DNA of 64,000 nucleotides from the NCBI GenBank assembly GCA_947652605.1, contig OX393577.1:48273494-48337493 (forward strand), read 5' to 3'. How positions within the stretch are numbered: position 1 is the stretch's first letter; every line of letters begins with the position of its first letter. The stretch is from Elmis aenea (taxonomy: Eukaryota > Arthropoda > Insecta > Coleoptera > Elmidae). A program made the position numbers and the translations under genes. This document shows, piece by piece, positions 34,260-46,657 of this stretch. The notes beneath the pieces are model-generated. The model saw only the letters and a list, made by a program, of their open reading frames with translations. It did not search any database and was not told the origin of the DNA.

Positions 34260-35670
34260 CCCATTTGTTCCCAGTGTACTCATTTGAGTACGGTTCATAA
34301 AATATTTTTTTTAAGTTCCATTAGTTACATATAGGTGGGAATGTTTAGCATTACTTAGAAGTACACAGAATAGGGAATAGTAGATTAAAATTTTAAACCT
34401 AAATGTTGCTTTTATATAGGAAAAAACGTCACTTTACTTTGTTCTACAACTGTGCTATTGTCACTGTGTACTTTGTTATTAATTTTTATGCTTGTTTTAA
34501 AATATAAATTAATTTCTCTGCTGAAATTTGTTACTCAGGTATGTATGTTTTACAGTTATTCATGCAAATATTAAACAAAATACATAGTGTGATTTTTTTT
34601 CATAGTTACTTACTGGTGTACTCATATGAGTACACTGGGGCATTACGTTGTTAGGGCTAAATTTGCCCTTAGGATCTAAAGTTGTATTGGACTTACTAAA
34701 AGTAGTGATAAAACCGGCAGACCATATAATATTTGTCGACAACTTGTTTACAAGTCATGGTTTGATGAAAACTCTTATAGTTAATCGCACAAAAAAAAAT
34801 CCTTTTTTTGATCAGCAACAAATGAAAAAAGAAATTCGCGGTTGTTTCCAATATAAATATGACAAAGAACATTTATTGCTTCTGGTAAAGTGGAAGGACA
34901 ATGGACAATAGTATTGTGACTATAATGACAAATTATGATAGTATACATCATCTTTCCAAAGTGAAACGTTGGTCTAAGTAGCAAAAAGAAAAAAATTGAT
35001 GTGCCCCAACCTTGTCTCTTTGCCAATTATAATACAGCTATGGGGGATGTAGACTTGCTAGACAAATCTGTAAATAATTATCAAGTGTCCATCCAAGGTA
35101 AAAAAAGGTGGTGGATTCTCTGGACCCATATGCTGAATATTACAACAGTGAACGCCTGAAGGATAAATTCATTAGCAGGTAGAAATATTGATTTACTGAA
35201 TTTCATACGAAGTGTATTAAGACATCACTTAAGAGTCTTTGAGAAAGCTCAACTTTCCGGGCATCCACGTACGGTCCCAAAAAGTATTATACAGGATCAA
35301 GGAGGACATTTTCCTAAGAAATAATTGATAAACAGTTGCGCTGTAGCATATGTCATCAACGAGCAAGGTGCATTTGTATCAAACGCCATGTCACACTGTT
35401 TGAAAAGAGAATGTTTCATAAAGTTTCATAGTGAAAACCAGTTTTCGATTGTAAATTATTACAATAAATTAATAAAAAATAATATAATTTTTATTTTCTT
35501 TGCCGCCGCTATGTTCCCGTTGTACTCATATGAGTACGTGCATTTTTTTCACTTCTTTTTGAAAATATTTTTGAAAAACTTGCATAATTTGTAGTTTGGA
35601 TATATTTCTAATAATAAAAAACGTTTTATTTAAAAATTTGAAAAAAAAAATGTTTGTGGGAACAAATGGG
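34260..35670 (+). mobile_element. piggyBac-type transposon remnant
   Basis: The ends CCCATTTGTTCCC (34260) and GGGAACAAATGGG (ends 35670) are perfect inverted copies. TTAA follows the right end (35671-35674), and TTAA lies two bases outside the left end (34254-34257). The palindrome GTACTCATATGAGTAC (one base variant on the left) sits near 34275, 34616 and 35521. The interior encodes transposase fragments. Confidence 0.88.
34648..35430 (+). pseudogene. piggyBac transposase, C-terminal half, frameshifted
   Basis: The first block reads LGSKVVLDLLKVV, then HIIFVDNLFTSHGLM with the conserved catalytic Asp of the DN-x-FTS motif, then MKKEIRGCFQY and LLLVKWKDNG. A frameshift near 34905 leads to TIVLTIMTNYDS. 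Another frame gives MGDVDLLDKSVNNY (35040 on), where GGVDxLD carries the last catalytic Asp, followed by GKKRWWILWTHMLN and a TGA at 35157. Further pieces extend to about 35430. The N-terminal half and first catalytic Asp are missing. Non-functional. Confidence 0.85.
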
Positions 35671-35674
35671 TTAA

Positions 35675-36640
35675 CTTCAACTGCACGCCTACTATTTTGT
35701 CATGTTTCGTTAGTTGGCGAAACGATTTTTGTTAAACATCGATCGCTTGATTGTTACATAGGTTTGCAGAGAAATAATTTAAATAAACAGTGGAATAAAA
35801 TGTACAGATTTTTATTAACTGTAAGTTCTAAACGAAAGAAAAAATAAAATCCTTTCGTAATTTATGATATAAATGAAGTTGATAAATACAATTATTTAAA
35901 ACAAATTTCAAATAGGTATCTTAACTAGTTTTTCAACATTAACGATACTCGAAGTAATGAAAGGGCCACTTAAAATAATTTTAAAAACGTGAAATTTCAC
36001 CTTCTTTCTTGACTTAGCGCTTATTTAGTTCCAGTTCATATAAATGTTGGATTTATAACTAGAACAAGCCTAGAGATGCAGCTCAATTAGCCCATATGCT
36101 TGATGAACTGGAAAAAAACCTAATAGGAGCGCATTAATAAAGGAAGATAAGGTTTGACTACACAGTGGCGTAGGCAAGATACTTCCATGGGGGAGGAGGG
36201 CTAATAAACACAAAAAGAGATCAGCTTTTTTTTAAAGTCACCAGTCTCTTTGTTTTAGCAGCAGGATGCTTGTTGCTTTCATGTTACTTCTTTTTTTTTA
36301 ACATACCAAAATACAAATACATAAAGGTTAGAACTGTATCGATTTATATTAAAATGTGAATTCTTTAAAGGTTTTTGTTAAAAAGTTTGCACTTACTTTA
36401 CATTATAATTTTTGTATTAACACATTTCTTGATTAATAAAAATATTGCAAAAAAATTGTTCTAAATATTTTAAGGATATGTAATATGTAACTATATGGGC
36501 TGCAGCTCTAGACTTATCCTAATTTCTTTTGACATAATTGTAGTATTAATTGTTCTTCCTCTCCAATAATGGCGGCACTGTAAAAAGAAAACATTCATTT
36601 GTTTTAATATTGTTTAAATTCTTGGGTAAATTAAAAACTT
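35675..36640. other. Intergenic stretch with one TIR-like end
   Basis: CAGTGGCGTAGGCAAG at about 36162, beside a GGGGGAGGAGGG run, resembles the left end of the 48606 MITE, but no right end was found. AACATTCATTTGTTTTAATA at about 36590 belongs to the repeat family at 63665. Confidence 0.45.
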
Positions 36641-36757
36641 GCGTTTTTTTTTTTAATGGAAACCATAGTTGGCTTTGACCTCCTAAAAAAGTATTTTTTT
36701 TAGTAATGTAAGGTTAATATTTAATTAATTATATTTATATATATATATTATTATATA

Positions 36758-38059
36758 TTTGACGCAAACAGAACTTATCTAGCTTTTCTAGTTTTTGAGA
36801 TATAGGGGAAAAAGTAAAAAAGTGGATTTTTGTTTTTTGCCCGTAACTTTTTCATTTGATGTCAAATTTAATTTTTGTAAGAACATTTTTATGGCCACTT
36901 TTTGCAAGGAATCAAATTCCCCAATTATATTTTCCATGCGACGTTTCGTTTTTTTAAAACCATCATCAGGTCAATTTTTTCTAATGGACGCTATATCTGA
37001 TTTTAACGCCAATTTGTAGAGCATTTTATTCTAAATTCGACAATGTATAACAGTTGGCACTTTTTGAAACAATTGTTGTTAAAAATGGCAAAAACAAATA
37101 TTTTATTTAAAACAAATCCTAATCGGCATGATAAATAATTGTGTTTGTCCCTTTTTCCTTGGAAGAAGGCGAGTAAACCGTATGAAATTACTATTAAAGG
37201 GATTTAATTAAAAAAATCGGTATTAATAAATATCTTAGGAATGCATTAACATTGTTCACTTATTAGCAAATATTTTTAGAATATTTTCTTCGGTTAAGTA
37301 ATAAATGTCTCTAAAATGTGTATTTAATCCCTTATTTGACATACAATTATTTGTAACAAAAAATTCGTAATCAAATAATATGTGGTCATAGTTTACAAAA
37401 AACGTCTAGAAAACTGTTTACGCTTTTTGCTTATTAGAAGTCATTAACGCAGATAAAAGGTTCGTTATTTTTTGTTACAAATAATTGTATGCCAAATAAG
37501 GGATTAAATACACATTTTGGAGAAATTTGTTACTTAACCGAAGAAAATATTCTAAAAATATTTGTTAATAAGTAAACGATGTTAATGCATTCCTAACATA
37601 TTTATTAGTACCTATTTTTTTAATTAGTAATTTTATGCGGTTTACTTACCTGTTTCCAAGGAAAAAGGGACAAAGACAATTATTTATCATGCCGATTAGG
37701 ATTTGTTTTAAATAAAATATTTGTTTTTGCTATTTTTAACAACAATTGTTTCAAAAAAGTCTCAAGTGTTATACATTATCGAATTCAGAATAAATTTCTC
37801 TACAAATTGGCGTTAAAATCAGATATAGCGTCCATAAGAAAAAATTTACCTGATGATGGTTTTAAAAAAACGAAACGTCGCACGAAAAATATAATTGGGG
37901 AATTTGATTCCATGCAAAAAGTGGCCATAAAAATGTTTTTACAAAAATTAAATTTGACATCAAATGAAAAAGTTACGGGCAAAAAAAAAAAACACTTTTT
38001 TACTTTTTCCCTTATATCTCAAAAACTAGAAAAGCTAGATAAGTTCTGTTTGCGTCAAA
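36758..38059. mobile_element. 1.3-kb near-perfect inverted-repeat (foldback) element
   Basis: The left arm TTTGACGCAAACAGAAC and right arm GTTCTGTTTGCGTCAAA mark arms of about 600 bp that meet near 37400. Blocks such as CTAGCTTTTCTAGTTTTTGA, GCCCGTAACTTTTTCATTTG and CGACGTTTCG occur on both sides in opposite orientation. The two open frames (36795-37019 plus, 37800-37982 minus) encode the same peptide because of this symmetry. Beyond the right arm, GAGATCCCC and GAACCTG-TA (38161) look like a TA-flanked terminus; no matching left one was found. Confidence 0.85.
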
Positions 38060-38279
38060 TTATTAAGCACCTGAATATACAACTTTGCCCCAATTTAACC
38101 GAAGTCGTAACTCTTACCGTTTCCGAGATCCCCATAGTGGCCCGCGAAAAACGAGAACCTGTATATATATTTACATATATTGTTGTGTTTCAGATTTTAT
38201 ATATATATATATATTTATAATAATTAATAATACCTATTTAGGCTCAAAACCAATTAAATTTATCAAAAAGTCCATTTGA

Positions 38280-38560
38280 AGCTATAGAGCCCCATGAATT
38301 TAAACAATATTAAAGCAAATGAATCTTTTCGTTTTACTTTTGTACCATCAAGATAAAACTGAGTTATTAACAATTTAAAAAGAATGCCCATTTTGATTTT
38401 TGTTTTATTATCTAGCGCTAGCGTACCATGGAACTTTTAAAAAACATCACCGAATAGGTCTCAGAAAGGAGTACAACTTGTCTAGTTTAAACTTCTTTGT
38501 ATCTCTTACCGTTTACGAGATCCTAATGGTGGCTTCTATGTAGACCATCCCGTATAATAT
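38280..38560. repeat. Dispersed TIR-like repeat, also at 63665
   Basis: ACTTCTTTGTATCTCTTACC followed by GTTTACGAGATCCTAATGG is the inverted form of 63670-63710. The ACTGAGTTATTAAC and AAAATCAAAATGGGC-type blocks also correspond. Confidence 0.65.
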
Positions 38561-38636
38561 TTTGGTTATAGGCCAAAGTTCTTCTATACTTTTTGTTTTC
38601 GCGAGTTTATATTTATTTTTTAAATAGAAAACAGAC

Positions 38637-38885
38637 CGAGCTCGGTGGCCGGTTGGTATGCAACCTAGCGAGTAAAGTCGGGAGGCGTGGGTTCGAATCC
38701 CGCGGCCGTCTGTCATCATAGGGGTTTCAGGTGGTTTCCCCTACCTACTATAGGCAAATGCTGTGACAGTACTTCCACCTACCCTCTACCCTTACTCATC
38801 TAATCCTAGTTCCCTTCTCTTCCACTTCGGTGATTGGCCATAGCAGCGAAAACATGCCGAAGTAAAATAAATCAGTAAAAAAAAA
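38637..38885 (+). mobile_element. tRNA-derived SINE
   Basis: The head has box A-like GCTCGGTGGCCGGTTGG and a perfect box B GGTTCGAATCC, i.e. an RNA polymerase III promoter of tRNA origin, but no foldable cloverleaf. A unique body follows (about 38715-38870), ending in an A-rich tail after AATAAATCAGT. The 15-bp duplication AAATAGAAAACAGAC flanks it (38622-38636, 38886-38900). The intact duplication and tail suggest a fairly recent insertion. Confidence 0.92.
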
Positions 38886-38900
38886 AAATAGAAAACAGAC

Positions 38901-40622
38901 ATCTTAACCAAAATTTTTAGAATATAGTACTGCCTAATCAAATTGTGGTCGTAAAACAATTTGGTAACACATACTCACTAAAAATTTTATTTTTGTTTCA
39001 TGTTTCTACGATGTTTACTTTTGTTTGTTTACTAATTTATAAAACTATCAATTACTTTTATCAAATACTTACTCTGGTTTGCATTTTTTCTATTAATCGA
39101 GTTCGATAATTAGCTTTAATTACTTAAGTAATTAAATAATCTTGCCTAACTAGAAAGAAATACATCAAAGTATTTTATGTAGTATTTATAATTTCAAAAA
39201 AATGTTATTTATAATGTCTAATAAATACCATTAAAACTTTTACACAGTCGCACCTTTAATTAGACAGTAATATGACTTTATGTTCATACTGAATTAGTAA
39301 TTGATGGTAGAAATAATGGGTAGTAATTACACAACACATTTAGATTAATAAGCGATAATAGGTTAACAAAAAATATCCAGAAACCTGTTTGGTAAGATTT
39401 TTTTCTCATTACGTTACGCGTTTATTAATTTAAAAAAAACGAACGTCTTAATTATTATCGGTGAAGGAAATTTTTGAAATGATTGCTTATTTAAAACATG
39501 CATTTATTACGCGCACACAAAAAAAAAATACACGACCTGTGGTATAAACCAACCCAGATCAACCAGTTTTAGCATGACAGAGACATCAAAATGACTAAAA
39601 CGAATTCCAGAATATATAATTACGTTAAAAGAGGAAATCCTCGTCACAGGACTGTCAAGGACCTAAAGGACAAGACATTATCGCGTATCAATCGGGCCTA
39701 GCCTACTTGGTCTGCATTGCTTATGCGTGGTGATCGTATCGACACCAAATCCATTTATACTGAGATTGTAATTTTCGTTATGTCATCTTAACTGACTTGC
39801 CTTTACATTCATAAATTTCTGATTAAGGAACACGTTATGTTGCACTTTCTGAGTACGTTAGTTCTTTCTACGGGGCATTGAGATTTATCTCTGAATGAAG
39901 CGAGCAGACGCCACAAAAACAAAGATTATGAAAGAGAAATCATATGGAATTTTCCTGCAGTTAATGTAGGTATTGATGTGGAAGTCAAAACACTTTTATA
40001 GCTTGTTATTTGATCGATTCTTAACAGAGATGGGATCTAAAACTGTGAAGAATTAAAAACAAGTTGTATCATTTTATAATATAAGTTGTGGACATTACTA
40101 AGAATCAAAATAAAAAGACAACTGTGAAAAAGAACTGCAAATTGGCTGCTGTTTATATTTTATTTACGTTTTTTTTTTATTACTTCATGTTTCATAGGTA
40201 GGCTACTACATATAAAATTTGCAAGTGGCAAAATATATATGAAACCTTTTTTCAAATAATATTTTTTTGGTGATAAAACATAGAATTTTAATGAAGAATT
40301 TGACGCGTAGTGAATTGTATAGAATTTACCTAAAAGAAATTAAATAAAGATAAACTACATTCATAGCGTAATCATAGCTTTGTGTCTATGTAACAATAAT
40401 TCAATATTTGTAGGTATACACTTACTAGTAAACGTATACAATTACTGAAGGTTTTAGAAAAAGTAAAGATAAGACCCGAACACGATTATAAATTCTTCTT
40501 AATAAAGTGCATCCAAAATTAACAAAAATTCTCTGCGAATTGATGTCTCATTAGGAAATGAAACGGCTGCAATTTGAAACTTTATTATTTAGTTAAATAA
40601 AAACTAATATTTAAAACAATAT
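38901..40622. other. Intergenic stretch, nothing recognised
   Basis: The patch 39590-39800 is less AT-rich than its surroundings but has no coding family I recognise. Confidence 0.35.
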
Positions 40623-40624
40623 TA

Positions 40625-41104
40625 CAGTGGAACTCCTATATTCGTGAGACCCTACATTCGTCACATTTTTTCGGCAAAAAAATGCTTCAATATTCGTCCA
40701 AAAAGCTAACGTTCGGCACAAAAAGAAGCCCACCATATGGATATTTTGAAAAAACAAATAGAGACAGATAACATCGCACAATTTCTTGTATCAAGTGCTA
40801 GTGAATCGTCGGATAAGAGACAAAAAAGACAATTGAGTTACTTCATGTTTTAATGGAAGGTGACTCTTTTTCTAAGCAATAATTCATTTCCTTTTCAATT
40901 CTGCGATCATCGCTAACCAATAAAACTAAAGGTCAAGTTTTGGTTAAATTTTTATTTATTTATGTATCAAAGTCGAAACTGGGAAGGGAATGGAATATTT
41001 CAATTTTAGTTTATTTTATGGAAAAAAATTATTCTATTTTCTTCCGCTTCAGTATTCGTCCGTTCCTTAGTAACAGATTAATGACGAGTATTGGGGTTTC
41101 ACTG
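40625..41104 (+). mobile_element. pogo/Tigger-like element remnant
   Basis: The ends CAGTGGAACTCCTATATTCG and TATTGGGGTTTCACTG are imperfect inverted copies with TA outside (40623-40624, 41105-41106). The CAGTGGAACTCC-type start is typical of pogo/Tigger elements. A short reading frame at 40737-40853 may be the transposase C-terminus. Confidence 0.75.
40737..40853 (+). pseudogene. Possible pogo-like transposase C-terminal tail
   Basis: 39 codons ending in TAA, beginning MDILKKQIETDNIAQFL, then an Ser-rich stretch and QLSYFMF. A Ser-rich tail ending in a short aromatic motif just inside the terminus is plausible for a pogo/Tigger transposase, but no catalytic residues are present. Assigned mainly from position within the element. 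Confidence 0.35.
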
Positions 41105-41131
41105 TATTTAAAAATCACTTACATATAAAAC

Positions 41132-41225
41132 AATTACAAAATTACAAAATTACAAAATTACAAAATTACAAAATTACAAAATTACAAAATTACAAAATTA
41201 CAAAATTACAAAATTACAAAATTAC
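41132..41225. repeat. 8-bp tandem repeat (AAAATTAC)n
   Basis: About 11.7 uninterrupted copies of AAAATTAC, immediately right of the pogo-like element. Simple satellite; identical units with no spacers, so not a CRISPR. Confidence 0.95.
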
Positions 41226-44200
41226 CCAAAAACACGTGCAATGGGTTTCTGAAACTATTTTTATTTCAATTGCTAATGCATTTTAACATTGCAAAATAAA
41301 AATTGAATTAAAATGCACAAATTTGCTGGTAAAAGCATTAATTGTTTTGGCTGTTAACACGTTAACTAATAAAGTTTGTATAAATATAAACTTACTAATT
41401 AGTTGCTGTATGCAATTACTGATTTTATAGTTTTACTGTTACTCATAATCTAAATGTACGCTCAATGGCCGTTGTTGCATTCGGTACGTTACATTGCAAC
41501 CTATATTGAGCAGGAACCCAGATGGTCCCTTGCTCACAAAATTTGTAAGATATATGTATTGACCTATAATATTTACCACCCATTTTTCGTCTTTCCAGCA
41601 TTAAAGTTTGTTTATGTTTGCAAAATGTTTGTTCTCTTTACTTTTTACTAAATCAAAATTTTATGATTTTTTTGAACAACAAATTTTTTTTCACTGAAAC
41701 TTTGGTTTTGGTAATTAAACTGTGAATATTATGGAACTAAAGAAAAAAAAAAGTTAACAAATTTGTTTATCTCCGGGGTTCTTTTTTCCATTCTGTATTG
41801 GGACCCATTTTTAATTTACACTACTATATACACTTAATGTAATAACTTCAGCAGGACACAAGAGCAAGGCAGTAAAAAGATATAAACCAGCGGTACACGT
41901 AAAATACAATAGAATCAAATACATCTCATACAAAATAAGCAGTTATTGTTACGACTTATCTTTTTGAGTTAAATCTCGTTTCATTTCATTCTTAATCCGA
42001 CTATTTACCTACTGAAAGTTTTTTTTTAAATACGAAAGCACTATAAACTTTCTGGAATTAAGTATTTACGTTATTTTAATAATTATGTGAATAAAAAATT
42101 CTACAATTTACAGTTTTTTGTCATATTTAGAAACCTACTTTAGACTTTACAACTTACTAAACTAATCATAAAGGGTGATTCAGTTTGACTGTCCTATATA
42201 ACATTATTATTTTAAGAAACACCTTATATTTTTGTAAGTCGCGCTATCGAATGACTTCTAATGTTTTTTTTTACAATGAAATGTGTCAGACTGGCAAAAG
42301 TCAACTTTTTTTGGAAGGTACATGATATTTTGTTTTGAATTTTGATAGAGTATTCAATTTTAAATACGATAGTGCATTAAAACAAGATAAGCATAGGTAC
42401 AAAGGACATTTTTTGAGAAAAATTATTTATTAAAAGTATTTGATGTATTAAAAGGTATTTTTCACAAAACCATACTATTTGAAATTTGAGAATTTAATTA
42501 TTTTTTTTGAAAGCTTTATACAGTGTGATCCATTTCAAAGCGGGTCACCCCTATAAAAATTTATGATCCGGTTTTCATGATTTTTTTTTTTTTAACGATA
42601 AAGCATCAAAAACTGTGTTTTGGCACCCTATTTAAAAATTCAGTTTACACTCACAAAGCCTACTATGATTTTTTTCTATGTCAAAATTGGCTAAATTTGT
42701 TAAGCGATTTTTTATTTTAAAATCTGACTGCACCACTGGATTCAGGATGCCCTCAAATGGGTTTGTAGTTTGTAGCAAATTTTATGAAAAAATATTTATT
42801 ATTTAGAGATTAGTTATGAATTCAATATTTGTGATTAAATTAATAGGTATCGATATTGGAAACGCAGTGTACTATGCTATGTAAAAAACAAAAGTTAGAA
42901 AAAAAAATGTATTTGAAGTAAGATCTTTTAAATAAGCAACAATTGCTTATTTCAAGATATTGGCAAACATTCTGTCTACTTTATGAATTACCTAGCCAAA
43001 AGATTTCACGAACTGGGCAAGCTCACTAATTCTGCATAACATAAACGCCAAAATGACTCGTAATTGAGACCACATGTTGCATAAGTCCACTTAAAGATGG
43101 TGTTATTTTGTTTGAGGAATAATTAGACATTACTTGCCTTAAATTTTGTGTTACAGCATTTTGGTTATTTAATTAGTCAATTTCAATAGTTTCTATTAAA
43201 GTATTACCTTTGGATTTAGTGAATCAGTTAAGACAATTGTGTTGAATTTGTGGCGTTTCAGTATCAACTTATCTTAGTAATTAACACGTTTTAATAAAAA
43301 AAACAACCTAGATAAATTGCTCAAATTAGTGGATAGCATAAAAAAATATCTTATTTAGTGACGTTTTGCTACTAATATCGATAAAACTTTGTCATTTGCT
43401 ATTTGTATTTTTGTTTAACCTCGCTAATCGCTGCTGATCTTAGAGTCCAATAAAGACTTGAAATATTTGGCTGATGTAAAGAGTTTTTTATAAACCTCAT
43501 GACCACTGTCCCGTTATTCTCTACAATTACTGTTTGGTCGTAATTTTTGGTTCAATTTGTATAATGTTTGTTGTAATTCTATCAGAAATTGCACGCCACA
43601 AACTTGTCCAAATGGCAAAAAGCAACAAAATTTAAAATTAAATTGATTAAATATTGTGCCTGTACATACACCGGTGAGTTTTAAAGGTAAATGTTCTGCT
43701 AAATAAAAAACAATTAAAATCGTTAAGTAAACAAAGAAATTAATAACAGGATTTTTGTTGTTATCATCTCAGATGTTGTTATCAGGGCGGGGCTAAGCTA
43801 CATGTGACCGTCGTTTACAATAATCTGTTTTCAAAACAATCTTAAATTGTAAACCTCTTACAAATACTAAGATCAAAAAATAAATTCTTAGCGTATTTAT
43901 ATCAAGATACTCACACAGTAGCAAAGTCTTCCTCGAAACTGACAAAAGCAAAAAAGTAATCGAACAACAATACCCATTAAATTATGATTTTAAGATATAA
44001 AGCATATTCTAGGGCAATGACATACATGCATTAAACAGCAATAAAACTGCGCCGAAGTGAATTCATTACGATCGTTTGTGGGACTTTATTCGTTTTTTTT
44101 TGTCCTTCTGAAGCTGTCAGAACGTAATTTGCCTGACCTGGACATCTCTATTTGAAAGTCGAAGAGCCGTACAATTAGTGACGAATGAGCGATGGCTTTC

Positions 44201-44575
44201 AGAGAATGGTTAAGTGATCACGATTTAACAGCCTTGTTAGCGTTCGGCGTAATATGGTAGTAATAAGACGTCAACGTGATTAATGGTTATATTTCAATTC
44301 GCCTCGTTACTGACAAAAGTAATATTCCACTTTTAAACTTGTGCTACTGCTCTTTTTTTACTGTTTTATTTCCCAGTTTTAGTCGCACTAAATTAAACAG
44401 TGGTCACTCAAATACGACTCGCGTAGAAAGGAAATGAACCTTTAATAATTAGTATCAGGGGCCGTTAAACACTTGAAACTTCAATAATTGAATATCATCA
44501 AATCTATGGTAAATTTAACTTGTGTGGAACAATTTGTTTCTCGTTCGATAAGCTATTGAGCGATGCTGCAGTTTC
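41226..44575. other. Long AT-rich stretch with scattered TIR-element pieces
   Basis: GGGTGATTCAGTTTGACTG at about 42174 also occurs at about 10565, and ACAGTGTGATCCATTTCAAAG at about 42524 resembles other TIR ends, so decayed elements are present between 42170 and 42600. The patch 44030-44300 is less AT-rich but has no coding family. No genes. Confidence 0.4.
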
Positions 44576-44720
44576 GAGAAAAGAAAGCCAAATTCGAGAT
44601 TTAACATGGCGATCTCGCTTAGCTTAAGAGCTACGAAGTCGGTTACATTGAGGGAAAGTTGCATGTTTTGTAGCTGAATTTAAATCTTAAATGAAAAGTA
44701 CCATTGCTCTCTTAGTTCAG
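44576..44720. repeat. One-sided relative of the family 3 foldback terminus
   Basis: AAATTCGAGATTTAACATGG, GATCTCGCTTAGCTTAAG and GAGGGAAAGTTGC match, with divergence, the outer arm of 31895-32798. No opposite end seen. Confidence 0.55.
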
Positions 44721-44849
44721 AAGTTATTCGCAATAAACGAAAAAAATTATATTTTAAAAAAATTATTTTATTTAGGTATTTTTGGAGATATTAAATTAAT
44801 ATCTATTGGAAATATAGTCACTTTCTATAAACAACTATTCGTTTTCTAC

Positions 44850-45597
44850 TAGGGTTTCTCATATTTGAAATTTTTGTTTGTCCCGGGCTTCCGGGAAGAA
44901 ATCGGTCTAATTCCCGGAAAACCCGGGATCCCGATGTCAATATTTTAAAATAAATAACCCGAAAAAGAAAGGGGCGGTTTATTACTTAAAAATAACTCCA
45001 AGTCCTATATGTAATACATTTTGCTGCATGTTTATTTTAAGTAATAAAATAATATTGGTGAGTAAACCATCCATGTCAGAAATATTACCTTTCAATTGCA
45101 ATTTTATATTTATGAACACAATAATACAATTTTAACAATGAATGTTTGTAAAGTGATTTAAGAAAACAAAGGTGATCTATGCGTCGGTCAATTAGTCTGT
45201 CTTACTCTTGATTTATTAACAAAAAGTCCTGCTGCATAAAATGCTCTCTCAGTCTCTATTTATGTGGGCGAAATTGTCTTGAGAGCATCTACCAGCTAAG
45301 GAACATCGTTTTTATCAATAAAATTTTATTTATAAGCTATTTTGATTCGCATTACCAGGATACACAAAAAGAGAACTGTAATCGTATTTTGATGATTTAA
45401 ATTAATTAAATTAAGCAGAAAAACAATTTTAAAATTTAATGTTATTTAAGATATTTATAATACATTTTTATAAGTTATGATAATATTACAAAGATCTTAA
45501 CAAGAAATAACGAAAAAAAGATTTCCCGGACAATAAGTATTTCCCGAGAAATATAAAATAGTTTAAAATGGACCGGGATCCCGGAAGAGAACCCCTA
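44850..45597. mobile_element. Non-autonomous hAT element with TCCCGGGAA repeat ends (family G)
   Basis: The ends TAGGGTTTCTCATATTTG and GAGAACCCCTA have a perfect 8-bp duplication TTTTCTAC (44842-44849, 45598-45605). The subterminal TCCCGGGCTTCCGGGAAG-type arrays are mirrored at both ends. The AT-rich interior matches that of 29445-30911 in reverse orientation (GCATAAAATGC and CTCTCAGTCTC blocks). No transposase. Confidence 0.92.
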
Positions 45598-45605
45598 TTT
45601 TCTAC

Positions 45606-46655
45606 AAGCCAATGTGATAAGATTTTGTGTGCAAGGCTTATTATTTCTGGGTGATTATCAACTTTGTTATTTCTCATAACAACAACAAAACATAAATGTT
45701 TTCGAAAAGTTTTTTTATCATAATTAAACTATCGAAAATTTAAAAATTAATACGCTTATCAATTAAAAACAACTGACATTCTCGTGTTCAAAGTTTAGTC
45801 AAATGGACGAGCATAGGAAACACCCCGTCTATTATTTTAAATCTAGTTAGCAACCACTACGACACTATTATCAAATGAAGTTTTAAAGGAATTCGTTCTG
45901 ACATTGCTTGTTGTCAAATAATAATAGTTTTTTAGAGTCCTGTTCCTGTTAATATTTTCATTAAGCTTATACAACTAAACAACGATTAATTTTAGGTACA
46001 AAATATCTTACAAATGTTAAAAAATGAATTTAGTTTGGAATCTAATGAGTAAATAATAGAGGGCGTGTTGTATTTAAAGTAAAAAAAAGAAGATTATATT
46101 GGTGTGCGAAAACAAAACACTCGGTAAAGCTGAAAATAATGTAACTTATGATCCCCAACAAATTTCCTTTCAATTTTATTTTTCTATTTGGTATAGGTAA
46201 GAAAGTAAGAAACTAAATATGAGGAAATAAGCACTACGTTTTATATTACGTAATACAAAATAAAATTACCTTGATAAATATGACCTGATTTGACTAAACT
46301 TGACTTTTTTTTTGTGGGGATACGTGAAAGGAATAAAATAAGGGTGTTTACATTTGAAGAAAATGAGTTATGTCACTTTGAAATTTGGAAAGTTTGGCAT
46401 TTTTTTTTGAACACCCTGTGTCAATAAATTTAAATTTTTTATTTTTAAAATGTTGCTCCCCAACTGGACCAACATTATTTCTAAAACTTATTTCTTAACT
46501 TTAAAAAACGAGGTGGCTACGATTTTTTAAAGTTAAGCCTGCTTGTGTAAGATTTTTCGGAAAAAATTAATAAGTTGGCAACACTGGCACTAAATCAAAA
46601 AACAAATAGACATTCATGTAGAGGTTAAAAAATGACATCCGATGACCTAAAAATA
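45606..46655. other. Intergenic stretch with one TIR end
   Basis: AACACCCTGTGTC at about 46397 is a right end of the CAGGGTG type without a visible left partner. Otherwise nothing recognised. Confidence 0.4.
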
Positions 46656-46657
46656 TA

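Noticed and set aside
38637..38712. Functional tRNA gene
   Set aside because: Box A and box B are present, but the cloverleaf does not fold and a SINE body, A-rich tail and 15-bp duplication follow.
41132..41225. CRISPR-like array
   Set aside because: Uninterrupted 8-bp units with no spacers, in a eukaryotic genome.
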